The position numbers and the translations under genes are program-made. 63,849 bases of DNA, taken from NCBI RefSeq assembly GCF_030209445.1, contig NZ_JARVSD010000020.1, positions 1-63,849 on the forward strand, in the 5' to 3' direction. The stretch is from Promicromonospora sp. MEB111. Its GTDB lineage: Bacteria; Actinomycetota; Actinomycetes; Actinomycetales; Cellulomonadaceae. This document shows positions 40,413 to 49,290 of this stretch, piece after piece. Under the pieces are notes generated by a model. It searched no databases. It was not told the origin of the DNA and saw only the letters and a list, made by a program, of their open reading frames with translations. The stretch's first letter is position 1, and each line of letters begins with the position of its first letter.

Positions 40413-42224
40413 TCAGCCGGCGGGGACCCACTCGTCAGGCAGGGTGAAGTTCGTGCCGAACTCGGCCGAGCGGTAGCCCTCCCGCTCCGCGGTCACCGTC
40501 ACCCTCGCCTGGTGACCGGCCCGGCCGCCGCCGATCCAGATGCGCCGGCCGGGCGGGTAGTTCCCCCACCTGATGGTCTCGTCACGGGTGACGTCGACCC
40601 AGGACCACGTGTAGGTGACGTCGGGGTCCTGGTCGACCTCGCAGTAGGTCATCCAGCCGGAGTTCACCTTGCCGGGGTCCATGCGGACCGAGCAGCTCGG
40701 CTGCGGCACGGACGGCTGCGGCACCGTGCCGGTGGCGTCGGAGAGCACCGCGGCCTCGGCGTAGCCCGACCGGGTCGCGGTCAGCCGGACCTGGACCGGC
40801 TTGCCCACGTCGCCGAGCGCGACGGTGTAGCTGCACGAACCGAGGTTGTCCCGCTCCTCGCCGCCGATGCTCCACACGCACGCGGTACTGGCCGGCTGCG
40901 GCGTCCAGCCCTTCGGCCACGCGGTGATCTTCTGGCCCACCTGGACCTGTGCGGGGATCGACACGGTGCCCGGTCGGAACTGGGCGAGGGCGGCGGCCTG
41001 CTCCTCCTCGGCGGGCCCGGCGTCCTGCTCGTCGACGGGCGTGGCGGCCGGGGCGCTGGGCGACGCCGACGGCTTCTGCGACGGCTCCTCCGCGCTCGGG
41101 CTGGGGCTCGGCGTGGCGGAGGGCTCCGCGGGCGCGGACCCCGCGGCCTGGGGCGTGGTGGGCGTGTCGTCGGGGCCCAGGAAGTGCACCAGGGCCGCCG
41201 CGGCCCCGCCGCCGACCAGCACCAGGCCCAGGGCGACCAGGCCGGTCAGGACCTGGCGGCGGATCCGGCCCGGCGTGGGCGGGGGATCCGACGACGCGGC
41301 GCCCGGCGCCGACGCCGCGCCCAGCACCGTGTCCGCGCCGGCCAGGCCGGAGCTCGTCAGGCCCGTGACCTCGGCCTCGACGTACGGCAGGTGGGCGACA
41401 GAGGCGAGCACCGCCGCCGTCGTCGGGCGCGCGCCGGCGTCCTTGGCCAGGCACGCCGCCACCAGGCCGCGCAGGCCGGGCGGCACCGCGTCGAGGGCGG
41501 GTGGCTCGTGCACGATCCGGTAGGTGACCGTCGCCAGGCTGCCCGTCCCGAACGGCGGGGTCCCGGTCGCCGCGAGGTGGGTCACGGCGCCGAGCGACCA
41601 CACGTCGGTGGCGGTGGTGACGGCCTCGCCGCGGGCCTGCTCGGGCGACATGAACTGGGGCGTCCCCGGCTGGACTCCCGTGGTGGTCAGCGAGGTGGCG
41701 TCGGAGTCGGCGACCACGCCGAGGTCGATCAGCACCGGGCCGTCGGGGCCGAGCAGCACGTTGGTGGGCTTGACGTCGCGGTGGACGAGCCCTTCACGGT
41801 GGACGGCGTCGAGGGCCTCGGCGAGACCGGCGACGAGCTCGCGGACGGCCTCCTCGGGCAGGCTCCCCAGCTCGGCGATGGCCTGTGCCAGCGTGGGCCC
41901 GGCCACGTACTCGATGGCGAGCCAGGGCGTGGCCGCGTCGACGTCGAAGTCGACGACGGCGGCCGTGCGGCGGCTGCGCACCCGTGTCGCGGCCGACACC
42001 TCACGGCGGAACCGGGTCCGGAACTCGCTCTCGCCCGTGCGCTCCGGGTGGATCACCTTGATCGCGAGCAGGCGACCGCTGCGGGTGGCCCCGAGGTACA
42101 CCACGCCCATGCCGCCCTGGCCCAGCCGTCCCCGGATCTCGTAGCCGCCGATCTCGGGCGGGTCGTCGGCGGTGGAGGGCCTGACCTCAGGTACTCGGAC
42201 ACGTCGGACCACGGCGGACAGCAC
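40413..42224 (-). CDS. Membrane Ser/Thr protein kinase (PknB-like) with extracellular domain
   Basis: A 603-residue eukaryote-type kinase. Residues 25-285 form the kinase: GRLGQGGMGVVYLG (P-loop), LLAIKVIH (Lys), HRDVKPTNVLLG (catalytic loop), LIDLGVV (DLG in place of DFG), GTPQFMSPEQARGE (activation segment end). A single membrane helix is near 325-350 (VLTGLVALGLVLVGGG). It is followed by a Pro/Ser/Thr-rich linker and two or three beta domains with Trp/Cys repeats (ITAWPKGWTPQP; RLTATRSGYAEAA; TVTAEREGYRSAE). TACGCT 6 nt before the GTG suggests a leaderless mRNA. Substrates are unknown. Confidence 0.9.
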   Translation of the reverse strand: MLSAVVRRVRVPEVRPSTADDPPEIGGYEIRGRLGQGGMGVVYLGATRSGRLLAIKVIHPERTGESEFRTRFRREVSAATRVRSRRTAAVVDFDVDAATPWLAIEYVAGPTLAQAIAELGSLPEEAVRELVAGLAEALDAVHREGLVHRDVKPTNVLLGPDGPVLIDLGVVADSDATSLTTTGVQPGTPQFMSPEQARGEAVTTATDVWSLGAVTHLAATGTPPFGTGSLATVTYRIVHEPPALDAVPPGLRGLVAACLAKDAGARPTTAAVLASVAHLPYVEAEVTGLTSSGLAGADTVLGAASAPGAASSDPPPTPGRIRRQVLTGLVALGLVLVGGGAAAALVHFLGPDDTPTTPQAAGSAPAEPSATPSPSPSAEEPSQKPSASPSAPAATPVDEQDAGPAEEEQAAALAQFRPGTVSIPAQVQVGQKITAWPKGWTPQPASTACVWSIGGEERDNLGSCSYTVALGDVGKPVQVRLTATRSGYAEAAVLSDATGTVPQPSVPQPSCSVRMDPGKVNSGWMTYCEVDQDPDVTYTWSWVDVTRDETIRWGNYPPGRRIWIGGGRAGHQARVTVTAEREGYRSAEFGTNFTLPDEWVPAG

Positions 42225-42271
42225 GGGAGGAGCGTATCGGACGGGCGAGGACCTCCCGCGGCCGGGGGGTG

Positions 42272-43501
42272 CTAGCCGCCGCTGACGCTCAGCTCCGCCT
42301 CGCGGAGCTTGGCCTCGAACTCCTCGGACAGCTCCCGGGAGTCGAGCCAGCCGTACGGCAGGTGCGGGGTCTTGGGGGAGCCCGCACGGCCGCGCGGGCC
42401 CTCGGCGTCGTCCCCGGGGTAGGGGGCGTCCAGGTCCAGGGCGTCGAGCCGCTCGCGCAGCTCGGCCAGGGTGTCGATCAGCGCGAGGGAGTGCCGCTTC
42501 TCGCCGCCCACGGCGTAGCCCTTGAGGTACCACGCCATGTGCTTGCGCAGGTCGCGCATGGCCTTGCCCTCGTCGCCGTCGAAGTACTCGACCATGAGCA
42601 GGCCGTGCCGGTAGATCGTGTCGGCGACCTCGCGCAGGCCGGGCCGCACGCGCAGCTCCGAGCCGTTGAACGCGGCGGCGAGGTCCGCGAACAGCCAGGG
42701 GCGGCCCTGGCAGCCCCGGCCCACGACGACGCCGTCGGCGCCGGTCTCCTCGACCATGCGCAGCGCGTCCTCGGCGGACCAGATGTCGCCGTTGCCGAGC
42801 ACCGGCACCGTCCGTACGGCCTCCTTGAGGCGCGCGATGGCCTCCCACTCGGCCTGGCCGGAGTAGTGCTGGGCGGCGGTGCGGGCGTGCAGCGCGACGG
42901 CGGCGGCGCCGAGCGACTCCGCGATCCGGCCCGCCTCCAGGTACGTCAGGTGGTCGTCGTCGATGCCCTTGCGCATCTTGACCGTGACGGGCACGCCGTG
43001 CGGCTCGGCCGCCTCGACCGCCGCCTTGACGATGTCCGTGAAGAGCTGGCGCTTCCACGGCAGCGCGGCGCCGCCGCCCTTGCGCGTCACCTTGGGCACC
43101 GGGCAGCCGAAGTTGAGGTCGACGTGGTCGGCGCGGTCCTCGCCCGCGATGATCTTCACGGCGGCGCCCACGGTGGCCGGGTCCACGCCGTACACCTGCG
43201 CGGACCGCGGGGTCTCGTCCGCGCCGAACGTGACGATCCGCAGGGCCTCGACGTTGCGCTCCACCAGCGCGCGGCTGGTGACCATCTCCGCGACGTACAG
43301 GCCCGGGTCGAAACCGGCCGACTGCCCCGCCTCGCGGCACAGGGTGCGGAAGGCGCGGTTGGTCACTCCCGCCATGGGCGCCAGCACCACCGGCGTCCGC
43401 ACGGTGATGGGCCCGATCTGGAGGGGCGCGAGCAGCGGTGTGCCCGACGTCCCGCCGGGGGCTGGGGGCGCCTGGGTGGTCGTGTCGAGGACTGAGGTCA
43501 C
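42272..43501 (-). CDS. dusB: tRNA-dihydrouridine synthase DusB
   Basis: A 409-residue FMN-dependent Dus enzyme that reduces uridine in the tRNA D-loop. Blocks are VVLAPMAGVTNRAFRTLC, YVAEMVTSRALVE, VDLNFGCPVPKVTRKGGGAA (with the catalytic Cys), VTVKMRKGIDDDH, ALHARTAAQHYSG and VLGNGDIWSAEDA with GVVVGRGCQGRPW. The C-terminal helical RNA-binding domain ends with a proline-rich tail. The GTG start follows AACAAT by 6 nt on the minus strand, consistent with a leaderless transcript. Confidence 0.96.
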   Translation of the reverse strand: MTSVLDTTTQAPPAPGGTSGTPLLAPLQIGPITVRTPVVLAPMAGVTNRAFRTLCREAGQSAGFDPGLYVAEMVTSRALVERNVEALRIVTFGADETPRSAQVYGVDPATVGAAVKIIAGEDRADHVDLNFGCPVPKVTRKGGGAALPWKRQLFTDIVKAAVEAAEPHGVPVTVKMRKGIDDDHLTYLEAGRIAESLGAAAVALHARTAAQHYSGQAEWEAIARLKEAVRTVPVLGNGDIWSAEDALRMVEETGADGVVVGRGCQGRPWLFADLAAAFNGSELRVRPGLREVADTIYRHGLLMVEYFDGDEGKAMRDLRKHMAWYLKGYAVGGEKRHSLALIDTLAELRERLDALDLDAPYPGDDAEGPRGRAGSPKTPHLPYGWLDSRELSEEFEAKLREAELSVSGG

Positions 43502-43609
43502 GGTGCCATTGTTCCATCCGTGGGCGCCCGGGTCGTCGGGTTGTGGCGGCTCTCACGGTCCCCCCGGTGCCGCGACGGTGCGGCCACCATGTACCTCCTG
43601 GCGTATCTT

Positions 43610-43639
43610 TTGCCGACTTCTTACCCCCAGGTATGTAAT
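43610..43639 (+). promoter_or_regulatory. Candidate promoter of the arginine deiminase operon
   Basis: TTGCCG (43610-43615) is followed by TATGTAAT, giving -10 candidates TATGTA (16-nt spacer) or TGTAAT (18-nt spacer). The transcript would have a leader of about 80 nt before the transporter ATG at 43729. The remaining 227-nt gap holds no gene. Confidence 0.45.
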
Positions 43640-43728
43640 TGCTGAGCCGGTGGCATCGCGGGGGCTCGATGCGGCCGGAGACGTGAACCGGGCAACCGGA
43701 CCGTGCTCGACCGCATGGGGGTCTCGCG

Positions 43729-45171
43729 ATGGCGCAGCAGTCGGAGAGCAGCACGCAGGGCCGCACGGCGAAGATCAGCGTGGCCACGCTGACCGCCATG
43801 GTGGTCGGCTCCATGGTCGGCGCGGGTGTCTTCTCGCTGCCCAGCCGGTTCGCCGGCGAGACCGGGGTGCTCGGGGCGCTCATCTCCTGGACGGTGGCCG
43901 GCACCGGGATGCTCATGCTCGCCTTCGTCTTCCAGCGCCTGGCGATCCGCAAGCCCGACCTCGACTCCGGGGTCTACGCGTACGCGAAGGCCGGGTTCGG
44001 CGAGTACCTCGGCTTCTTCTCGGCGTTCGGCTACTGGGCGAGCGCCTGCGTCGGCAACGTCACCTACTGGATCCTCATCATGTCCACGCTGGGCGCCGTG
44101 CTGCCCGTGCTCGGCGAGGGCGACACCGTGGTCGCGTTCGTCGCGTCCTCGGCCTGCGTGTGGCTGTTCTACCTCCTCGTGCGCCGCGGGGTGAAGGAGG
44201 CGACGGCGATCAACCGCATCGTCACCGTCGCCAAGCTGGTGCCCATCATCGTGTTCGTGCTCATCACGGCGTTCCTGCTCGACCCGCAGGTGCTCGCGGA
44301 CAACTTCGAGGGCTACGGCATCACCGGCCCGCTGTTCGACCAGGTGCGCGGCACCATGCTGGCCACGGTGTTCGTCTTTCTCGGCGTCGAGGGCGCGAGC
44401 GTCTACTCCCGGCACGCGCGTCGCCGGGAGGACGTCGGCCGGGCGACCGTCCTGGGCTTCCTCATGGTGCTCGCGATCTTCGCCTCCGTGACGATCGTGT
44501 CGTACGGGATCCTGCCGATGGAGGAGCTCGCGCAGCTGCGTCAGCCGTCGATGGCGGGCGTGCTCGAGGCGGCCGTCGGCGGCTGGGGTGCCGTGTTCGT
44601 GAGCGTCGGCCTGATCGTGTCGGTGCTCGGTGCCTACCTCGCGTGGACCCTCATGTCGTCCGAGGTGCTGTACGTCGCGGCCAAGGACCGGGACATGCCG
44701 CGGTTCCTCGCGACGTCGGACGCGAACGACGTGCCCCGCGCCGCGCTCCTGCTGACGACCGCGCTGATCCAGGTGGTCCTGTTCATCACGCTGCTGTCGG
44801 ACGACGCGTTCACCTTCGCGCTGGACCTGACCAGCGCGCTCTCCCTCATCCCGTTCCTGCTGGCCGCGGGCTTCGCGCTCAAGCTCGCGCTGGGCCGCGG
44901 CGGGCCGGCGGAGGGCACCCGCACCGCCGTCGACCTCGTCATCGCGAGCCTGGCCGTGCTCTACACCGCGTTCCTCCTCTTCGCGGCCGGGCTGACGTTC
45001 GTGCTGCTGTCGTTCGTGATCTACGCCCCGGCGACCATCCTGTTCGCGATGACCCGGCGCGAGCAGGGCCGGCGCGTGTTCAGCCGGGGCGAGCTGGTGA
45101 TCTTCGTCGTGTCGGTGATCGGCGCGGTGATCGGCGTCGTCGCGCTCGCCACGGGCGCGATCTCCATCTGA
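43729..45171 (+). CDS. arcD: APC-family amino acid antiporter (ArcD-like arginine/ornithine)
   Basis: A 480-residue APC-superfamily transporter with about 12-13 membrane helices. The substrate-binding segment [16 protein letters not shown], the ESX-like [19 protein letters not shown] loop and [22 protein letters not shown] are typical of basic amino acid/polyamine antiporters. The next gene encodes arginine deiminase, so arginine/ornithine (or arginine/citrulline) exchange is the likely function. The 3' end, including the stop codon, is followed by a 17-bp imperfect duplicate of itself. Confidence 0.88.
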   Translation: MAQQSESSTQGRTAKISVATLTAMVVGSMVGAGVFSLPSRFAGETGVLGALISWTVAGTGMLMLAFVFQRLAIRKPDLDSGVYAYAKAGFGEYLGFFSAFGYWASACVGNVTYWILIMSTLGAVLPVLGEGDTVVAFVASSACVWLFYLLVRRGVKEATAINRIVTVAKLVPIIVFVLITAFLLDPQVLADNFEGYGITGPLFDQVRGTMLATVFVFLGVEGASVYSRHARRREDVGRATVLGFLMVLAIFASVTIVSYGILPMEELAQLRQPSMAGVLEAAVGGWGAVFVSVGLIVSVLGAYLAWTLMSSEVLYVAAKDRDMPRFLATSDANDVPRAALLLTTALIQVVLFITLLSDDAFTFALDLTSALSLIPFLLAAGFALKLALGRGGPAEGTRTAVDLVIASLAVLYTAFLLFAAGLTFVLLSFVIYAPATILFAMTRREQGRRVFSRGELVIFVVSVIGAVIGVVALATGAISI

Positions 45172-45190
45172 AGGCGATCTCCGTCTGAAA
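45157..45190 (+). repeat. 17-bp tandem duplication spanning the arcD stop codon
   Basis: GCGATCTCCATCTGAAG (45157-45173) is followed directly by GCGATCTCCGTCTGAAA (45174-45190), with two mismatches. Both contain TGA. The duplication lengthens the arcD-arcA gap to 28 nt and supplies the GAAAGGGAAGA ribosome-binding region. Confidence 0.85.
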
Positions 45191-45199
45191 GGGAAGACC

Positions 45200-46462
45200 A
45201 TGACGATCCAGAGCGGCGGCACGACCCTTCCTTCGGCTGCCTACGGTGTGCACTCGGAGGTCGGGCGCCTGCGCAAGGTGCTGGTCTGCCGGCCCGGGCT
45301 CGCGCACCGGCGCCTGACGCCCACCACCTCGGACGACCTGTTGTTCGACGACGTGCTGTGGGTGGACCGGGCGATCGAGCACCACGCCGCGTTCGTCGCG
45401 GACCTGCGGGCGCGCGACGTCGACGTGGTCGAGCTGCACGACGTCCTCGCCGCGACCCTGCGGGTGCCCGGCGCCCGGGACTGGCTGCTGGACCGCAAGA
45501 TCGTCCCCGGCATCGTCGGGCCGGGCCTGATCGACGCGACCCGGGGTTTCCTGGAGGGGCTGGCCCCGGAGCAGCTCGCCGAGCACCTGATCGGCGGCCT
45601 GGCCACCCATGACGTGCCCGACCTGCCGGCCGCCTACCGGTCGCTCGCCGAGTACACGCAGGACGCCCGCGAGTACCTCATGGCACCGGTCCCCAACACG
45701 CTGTTCACGCGCGACACGACCTGCTGGCTCTACGGCGGCGTGACGCTCAACCCGCTGTACTGGCCGGCCCGGCACGACGAGACGCTGCTCATGAAGGCCG
45801 TCTACGAGTTCCACCCCGACTTCGTGGGGTCCACCGTCTGGTGGGGCGACCCGGAGACCGACCACCAGCGCGCGACGCTGGAGGGCGGGGACGTCATGCC
45901 CGTGGGCAACGGCACCGTGCTGGTGGGCATGAGCGAGCGCACGTCCCGGCAGGCGATCACGCAGGTCGCCGCGGCCCTGTTCGAGGGCGGCGCGGCGCAG
46001 CAGGTGGTGGTCGCGGGCATGCCCAAGCTGCGCTCGGCGATGCACCTGGACACCGTCATGACCTTCGCCGACGTCGACACCGTGACCGTCTACCCGCGCA
46101 TCGTCGAGGCGATCCACCCGTTCGTGCTGCGGCCCGGCGACGGCGGGGAGGTGGCCGTCACGGACGAGGGCAGCACCCCGTTCCTGGACGTCGTCGCCCG
46201 CGAGACCGGGCTCGGCGAGCTGCGTGTGATCGAGACCGGCGGCGACGTCTACGAGTCCGAGCGGCAGCAGTGGGACAGCGGCAACAACGCCGTCGCGGTG
46301 GAGCCGGGCGTCGTGTTCACCTACGACCGGAACACCACCACGAACGACCTGCTGCGCAAGGCGGGCATCGAGGTCATCGAGATCACGGGTGCCGAGCTGG
46401 GCCGCGGGCGGGGTGGCGGGCACTGCATGACCTGCCCGATCATTCGTGAGCCGGCCTTCTGA
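45200..46462 (+). CDS. arcA: Arginine deiminase
   Basis: A 420-residue arginine deiminase, hydrolysing arginine to citrulline and ammonia. The active-site cysteine is C409 in [12 protein letters not shown]. Other family residues are [60 protein letters not shown] (read as two blocks) and [19 protein letters not shown] site precedes the ATG. Ornithine carbamoyltransferase and carbamate kinase genes, which would yield ATP, are not adjacent, so acid resistance by ammonia release or arginine use as nitrogen source are alternatives to full fermentation. Confidence 0.95.
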   Translation: MTIQSGGTTLPSAAYGVHSEVGRLRKVLVCRPGLAHRRLTPTTSDDLLFDDVLWVDRAIEHHAAFVADLRARDVDVVELHDVLAATLRVPGARDWLLDRKIVPGIVGPGLIDATRGFLEGLAPEQLAEHLIGGLATHDVPDLPAAYRSLAEYTQDAREYLMAPVPNTLFTRDTTCWLYGGVTLNPLYWPARHDETLLMKAVYEFHPDFVGSTVWWGDPETDHQRATLEGGDVMPVGNGTVLVGMSERTSRQAITQVAAALFEGGAAQQVVVAGMPKLRSAMHLDTVMTFADVDTVTVYPRIVEAIHPFVLRPGDGGEVAVTDEGSTPFLDVVARETGLGELRVIETGGDVYESERQQWDSGNNAVAVEPGVVFTYDRNTTTNDLLRKAGIEVIEITGAELGRGRGGGHCMTCPIIREPAF

Positions 46463-46625
46463 CCGGACCTCGCCGGTTCGCCCGGACACCCCTGGCCGGG
46501 CAAGATACGCCCTGACCTGATCTTTGGCCATGGGCAGTTCTGCCGTGGACGGGCCCCGTGCCCGGGGATACGGTTCGGCTGCTGTATGCCGAGGGTTGCT
46601 GACGGGTGTCGACGAGGGAGTGCGC

Positions 46626-47306
46626 ATGGCCGGCCGGATTCTGGAGCTTGACGCGAAACAGTGGGCTGCGGTGACGGCCGAGGCGCGGGACGGCGGCGGG
46701 GCGACGGCCGTGGGCACGGCGCTCGCCGAGCACCTCGGTGCGCCCGTCCGGGCGACCTTCATCTCCACGTCCGGCTCGAACGGCACCGTGACCCGGCTCA
46801 CGATGATCGGGGACCGCGTGCTGCTGGTGATCCAGGTGATCGCCGAGCGCGACGGCGAGACGTTCCTGGCTCCCGGTGCCGAGCTGCGGTTCGCCACGGC
46901 CGACGAGCTCTGGCCCGCGCTGACCGCCGCTCTGCCGCCGTTCGAGGCCCTGCGGGCCCCGGCGTCGGCCGTGCCCGGTCCCGCCCAGGGTTCCGAGCCC
47001 GGCACGGGCCCGGTGGCGGACCGGGCCGAGCTGATCCGCCTGCTCGACGACGAGCAGGCGAACCTGCAGGTCAGCGTCGAGGCGTGGGGCACGTCGGACG
47101 CGCCGCAGGTGGTGTGGCCGCGGCTCTGGTCCGTGGTGGACGGCAAGCTGCTCGACGTGCGGACCGACGACGGCGCGCCGGCGCCCGTCGAGCGGCCTGC
47201 CGGGTCGGTCGCGGCCGAGCTCCAGTGGGCCCTGGTGGGCGCGGTCGACGCGACCACGCCGGCCGCCGGCACGGGCACCGACGCCGAGGGTGAGGCGGGC
47301 CGGTGA
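46626..47306 (+). CDS. Hypothetical protein, first gene of the WXG100-hydrolase operon
   Basis: A 226-residue soluble protein without signal peptide. It has two similar-looking halves: RILELDAKQWAAVTAEAR, then VTRLTMIGDRVLLVIQVIAE, and a second block with ELIRLLDDEQANLQVSVEAW and VVWPRLWSVVDGKLLDV, joined by a Pro/Ala-rich linker. I cannot assign a family. The position, overlapping the effector-like gene by 4 nt (GTGA), suggests a dedicated chaperone comparable in role to EspG-type proteins of ESX systems, but no homology is claimed. The ATG at 46626 follows GAGGGAG by 6 nt. A GTG at 46620 is the alternative. Confidence 0.7.
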   Translation: MAGRILELDAKQWAAVTAEARDGGGATAVGTALAEHLGAPVRATFISTSGSNGTVTRLTMIGDRVLLVIQVIAERDGETFLAPGAELRFATADELWPALTAALPPFEALRAPASAVPGPAQGSEPGTGPVADRAELIRLLDDEQANLQVSVEAWGTSDAPQVVWPRLWSVVDGKLLDVRTDDGAPAPVERPAGSVAAELQWALVGAVDATTPAAGTGTDAEGEAGR

Positions 47307-48850
47307 GCGACACGATGCAGGGGCAGGACCCGGAGCAGGTACGGGCCCTCGCCCGGATGCTGGACGACGGCGCGTCGTCACTGGAGTCGGTCAAGCAGGT
47401 CACCACCGCCGCGGTCTGGTCCTTCGACGGGGCAGGGCCCAACGTCGAGCAGATGCGGGACGAGTGGGAGTCGCAGCACGCCCCCATGCTCGTGACCGTC
47501 GCGGAGTCGCTGACCACCTACGCGCAGCGCGCGCGGGCCAACGCCGACGCCCAGGACCAGACCTCGAACACGTATGACGGCGGCGGCTTCGCCGGGGTCT
47601 CGACGCAGGCGTCGGGCAGCTCGGGCGGGGACGACGACGGCGGCGGCGTGCTCGACTGGCTCGGCGACAAGGCCGGTGACCTCTGGGACACCGGCGGCGA
47701 CGCCGTCGACTGGGTGGGAGACAAGGCCGGGGACGCCGCGGGCTGGATCGGCGACCGCGCGACCGACCTCTGGGACGCCGGCGGCAACGCGGTCGACTGG
47801 ATCGGCGACAAGGGCTCCGACGCCCTCGGCTGGCTGGGCGACCGGGGCTCCGACGCGCTGGGCTGGCTCGGCGACCGCGCGAGCGCCATCGGCGGGGCGT
47901 TCCAGAACGTGGGCGACTCGGGCCTGCAGCTCTGGGACGCCACCGGCGGGGCGATCCTCGACGGCGAGTGGCCGCGGACCACGGAGGTGCTCGCCTCCGG
48001 CATCCGGCTCGCGGGCGCGACGGTCGGCGCCGGTCTCACCACCGCCACGGGCGGCATGTGGGACCCGAAGGTCTTCGACGACGGCGACCCGTACGCGGGC
48101 GAGCCGACGAGCGTCGCCGCGCCGCGCGAGCCCTCCAGCATCTCGGATGTCGCGCTCGGCGTGACCGACTCGTACAACGCCGGCGACGGCAACGTCCGGA
48201 TCACGACGATCGAGGGGCCCGACGGCCCGCGGGTCATCGTCAACGTGCCCGGCACCGAGGCGTGGAACCCCGCGGCCGGCGACAACCCCATGGACCTGAC
48301 CGGCAACCTGGTCACGGCGGGCGGCTCGCGCTCGACCATGAGCGAGGCCGTCATGCTCGCCATGCGGAACGCGGACATCCCGCCCGGTGCCGAGGTCATG
48401 ATGGTCGGCCACTCGCAGGGCGGCATGACGGTGGCCGACCTGACGTCCGATCCCGGGTTCGTGAGCGAGTTCAACGTCACCCACGCGATGACCTACGGCT
48501 CGCCGATCGACAGCGCGCACATCGACCCGTCGGTGAGCGTGCTGGAGATGCAGCACCAGCACGACGTCGTCCCGCGCCTGGACCTCGGCGACTCGCGGTT
48601 CCCGTTCCTGCCCGGCGGGCAGAACGAGAGCGCCAACCACACCAGCGTCACGTTCGACGACCCGGGCTCCGCCTTCAACGCCGTGGCCAACCACGACCAC
48701 GCCGAGGCCTACCCGAACTCGATGGCCAACAGCACGGACCCCGGGTACCTGGCCTACCAGCAGTCGCTGCGCGACAGCGGGTTCCTGACCTCGCCGGGCG
48801 ACGGCTCCAGCGTGACGGCGCAGGACGTCCACGTCGGCCGGAAGAACTGA
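47303..48850 (+). CDS. WXG100-like protein fused to alpha/beta hydrolase (candidate secreted lipase effector)
   Basis: A 515-residue multidomain protein. Residues 1-80 resemble a WXG100/ESX helical hairpin (W39 and G43 in AVWSFDGAGP, W55 and a long second helix). A Gly/Ser/Asp linker follows. Residues 119-195 hold about seven W(I/L/V)GD(K/R) repeats (GWLGDRGSDAL, DWIGDKGSDAL). Residues 270-480 form an alpha/beta hydrolase with nucleophile elbow GHSQGGM (S371), a candidate acid D421 (HQHDVVPRL) and His candidates H446, H464 or H466. There is no Sec signal, so type VII secretion is the likely export route. The GTG start overlaps the previous stop, and the next start shares a base with its stop. 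Confidence 0.82.
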   Translation: MSDTMQGQDPEQVRALARMLDDGASSLESVKQVTTAAVWSFDGAGPNVEQMRDEWESQHAPMLVTVAESLTTYAQRARANADAQDQTSNTYDGGGFAGVSTQASGSSGGDDDGGGVLDWLGDKAGDLWDTGGDAVDWVGDKAGDAAGWIGDRATDLWDAGGNAVDWIGDKGSDALGWLGDRGSDALGWLGDRASAIGGAFQNVGDSGLQLWDATGGAILDGEWPRTTEVLASGIRLAGATVGAGLTTATGGMWDPKVFDDGDPYAGEPTSVAAPREPSSISDVALGVTDSYNAGDGNVRITTIEGPDGPRVIVNVPGTEAWNPAAGDNPMDLTGNLVTAGGSRSTMSEAVMLAMRNADIPPGAEVMMVGHSQGGMTVADLTSDPGFVSEFNVTHAMTYGSPIDSAHIDPSVSVLEMQHQHDVVPRLDLGDSRFPFLPGGQNESANHTSVTFDDPGSAFNAVANHDHAEAYPNSMANSTDPGYLAYQQSLRDSGFLTSPGDGSSVTAQDVHVGRKN

Positions 48851-49290
48851 TGGGCGCAGGCTGGGCGCGCCGCCGGCGCCGGCTCGTGGCCCGGCTCTCG
48901 GAGTCGGGTCCGGTCGGCGGCGGGCTCGCGGCGCTGCTCAGCCTGGGCAAGGCGCGCGACCCCGACTGCGAGGAGCTGCTCACGGCGACGGCGCTCGCCG
49001 TGGACGGCGTGGTGTCGGCCCGGTTCGAGTGCAGCGACACGTTCGGCGGCGGCTGGCAGCGCGGCAAGGTGGTGCTCCGGGCGTCGTCGCAGGACGAGGC
49101 GGTGGGGATCATGGACGCGCTGCTCCGTGCCTTCGCGGCGGAGCCGCGCCTGGAGCCGCGCTGGGCCACACCGCAGGAGTACCGGAACGAGGACGGTTCG
49201 GTCGTCGTCGGGGCACGGGCTGTCGGGTTCTCGGGCGTGCCGACGATCCGCGAGGTGCGGGAACACTACGGAGAGGGACCTGCGAGATGA
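48850..49290 (+). CDS. Hypothetical protein, paralogue A of the candidate immunity pair
   Basis: A 146-residue protein clearly paralogous to the next one (shared blocks: VSARFECSDTFGGGWQRG, RWATPQEYRNEDGSVVVGA, REVREHYG). It starts with an Arg-rich segment (WARRRRRLVARL) and a weakly hydrophobic stretch but has no lipobox, so it is probably cytosolic or loosely membrane-associated. It starts on the stop of the hydrolase gene (TGATG), showing coupled translation. A role as the intracellular member of an immunity pair is inference from position and duplication. Confidence 0.75.
   Translation: MGAGWARRRRRLVARLSESGPVGGGLAALLSLGKARDPDCEELLTATALAVDGVVSARFECSDTFGGGWQRGKVVLRASSQDEAVGIMDALLRAFAAEPRLEPRWATPQEYRNEDGSVVVGARAVGFSGVPTIREVREHYGEGPAR

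Noticed and set aside
42225-43952. In-frame extension of the kinase gene upstream to 43952, giving a protein of 1179 aa
   Set aside because: The extra part runs antisense to nothing but out of frame with dusB on the same strand; dusB is certain, and kinase homology begins right after the GTG at 42224.
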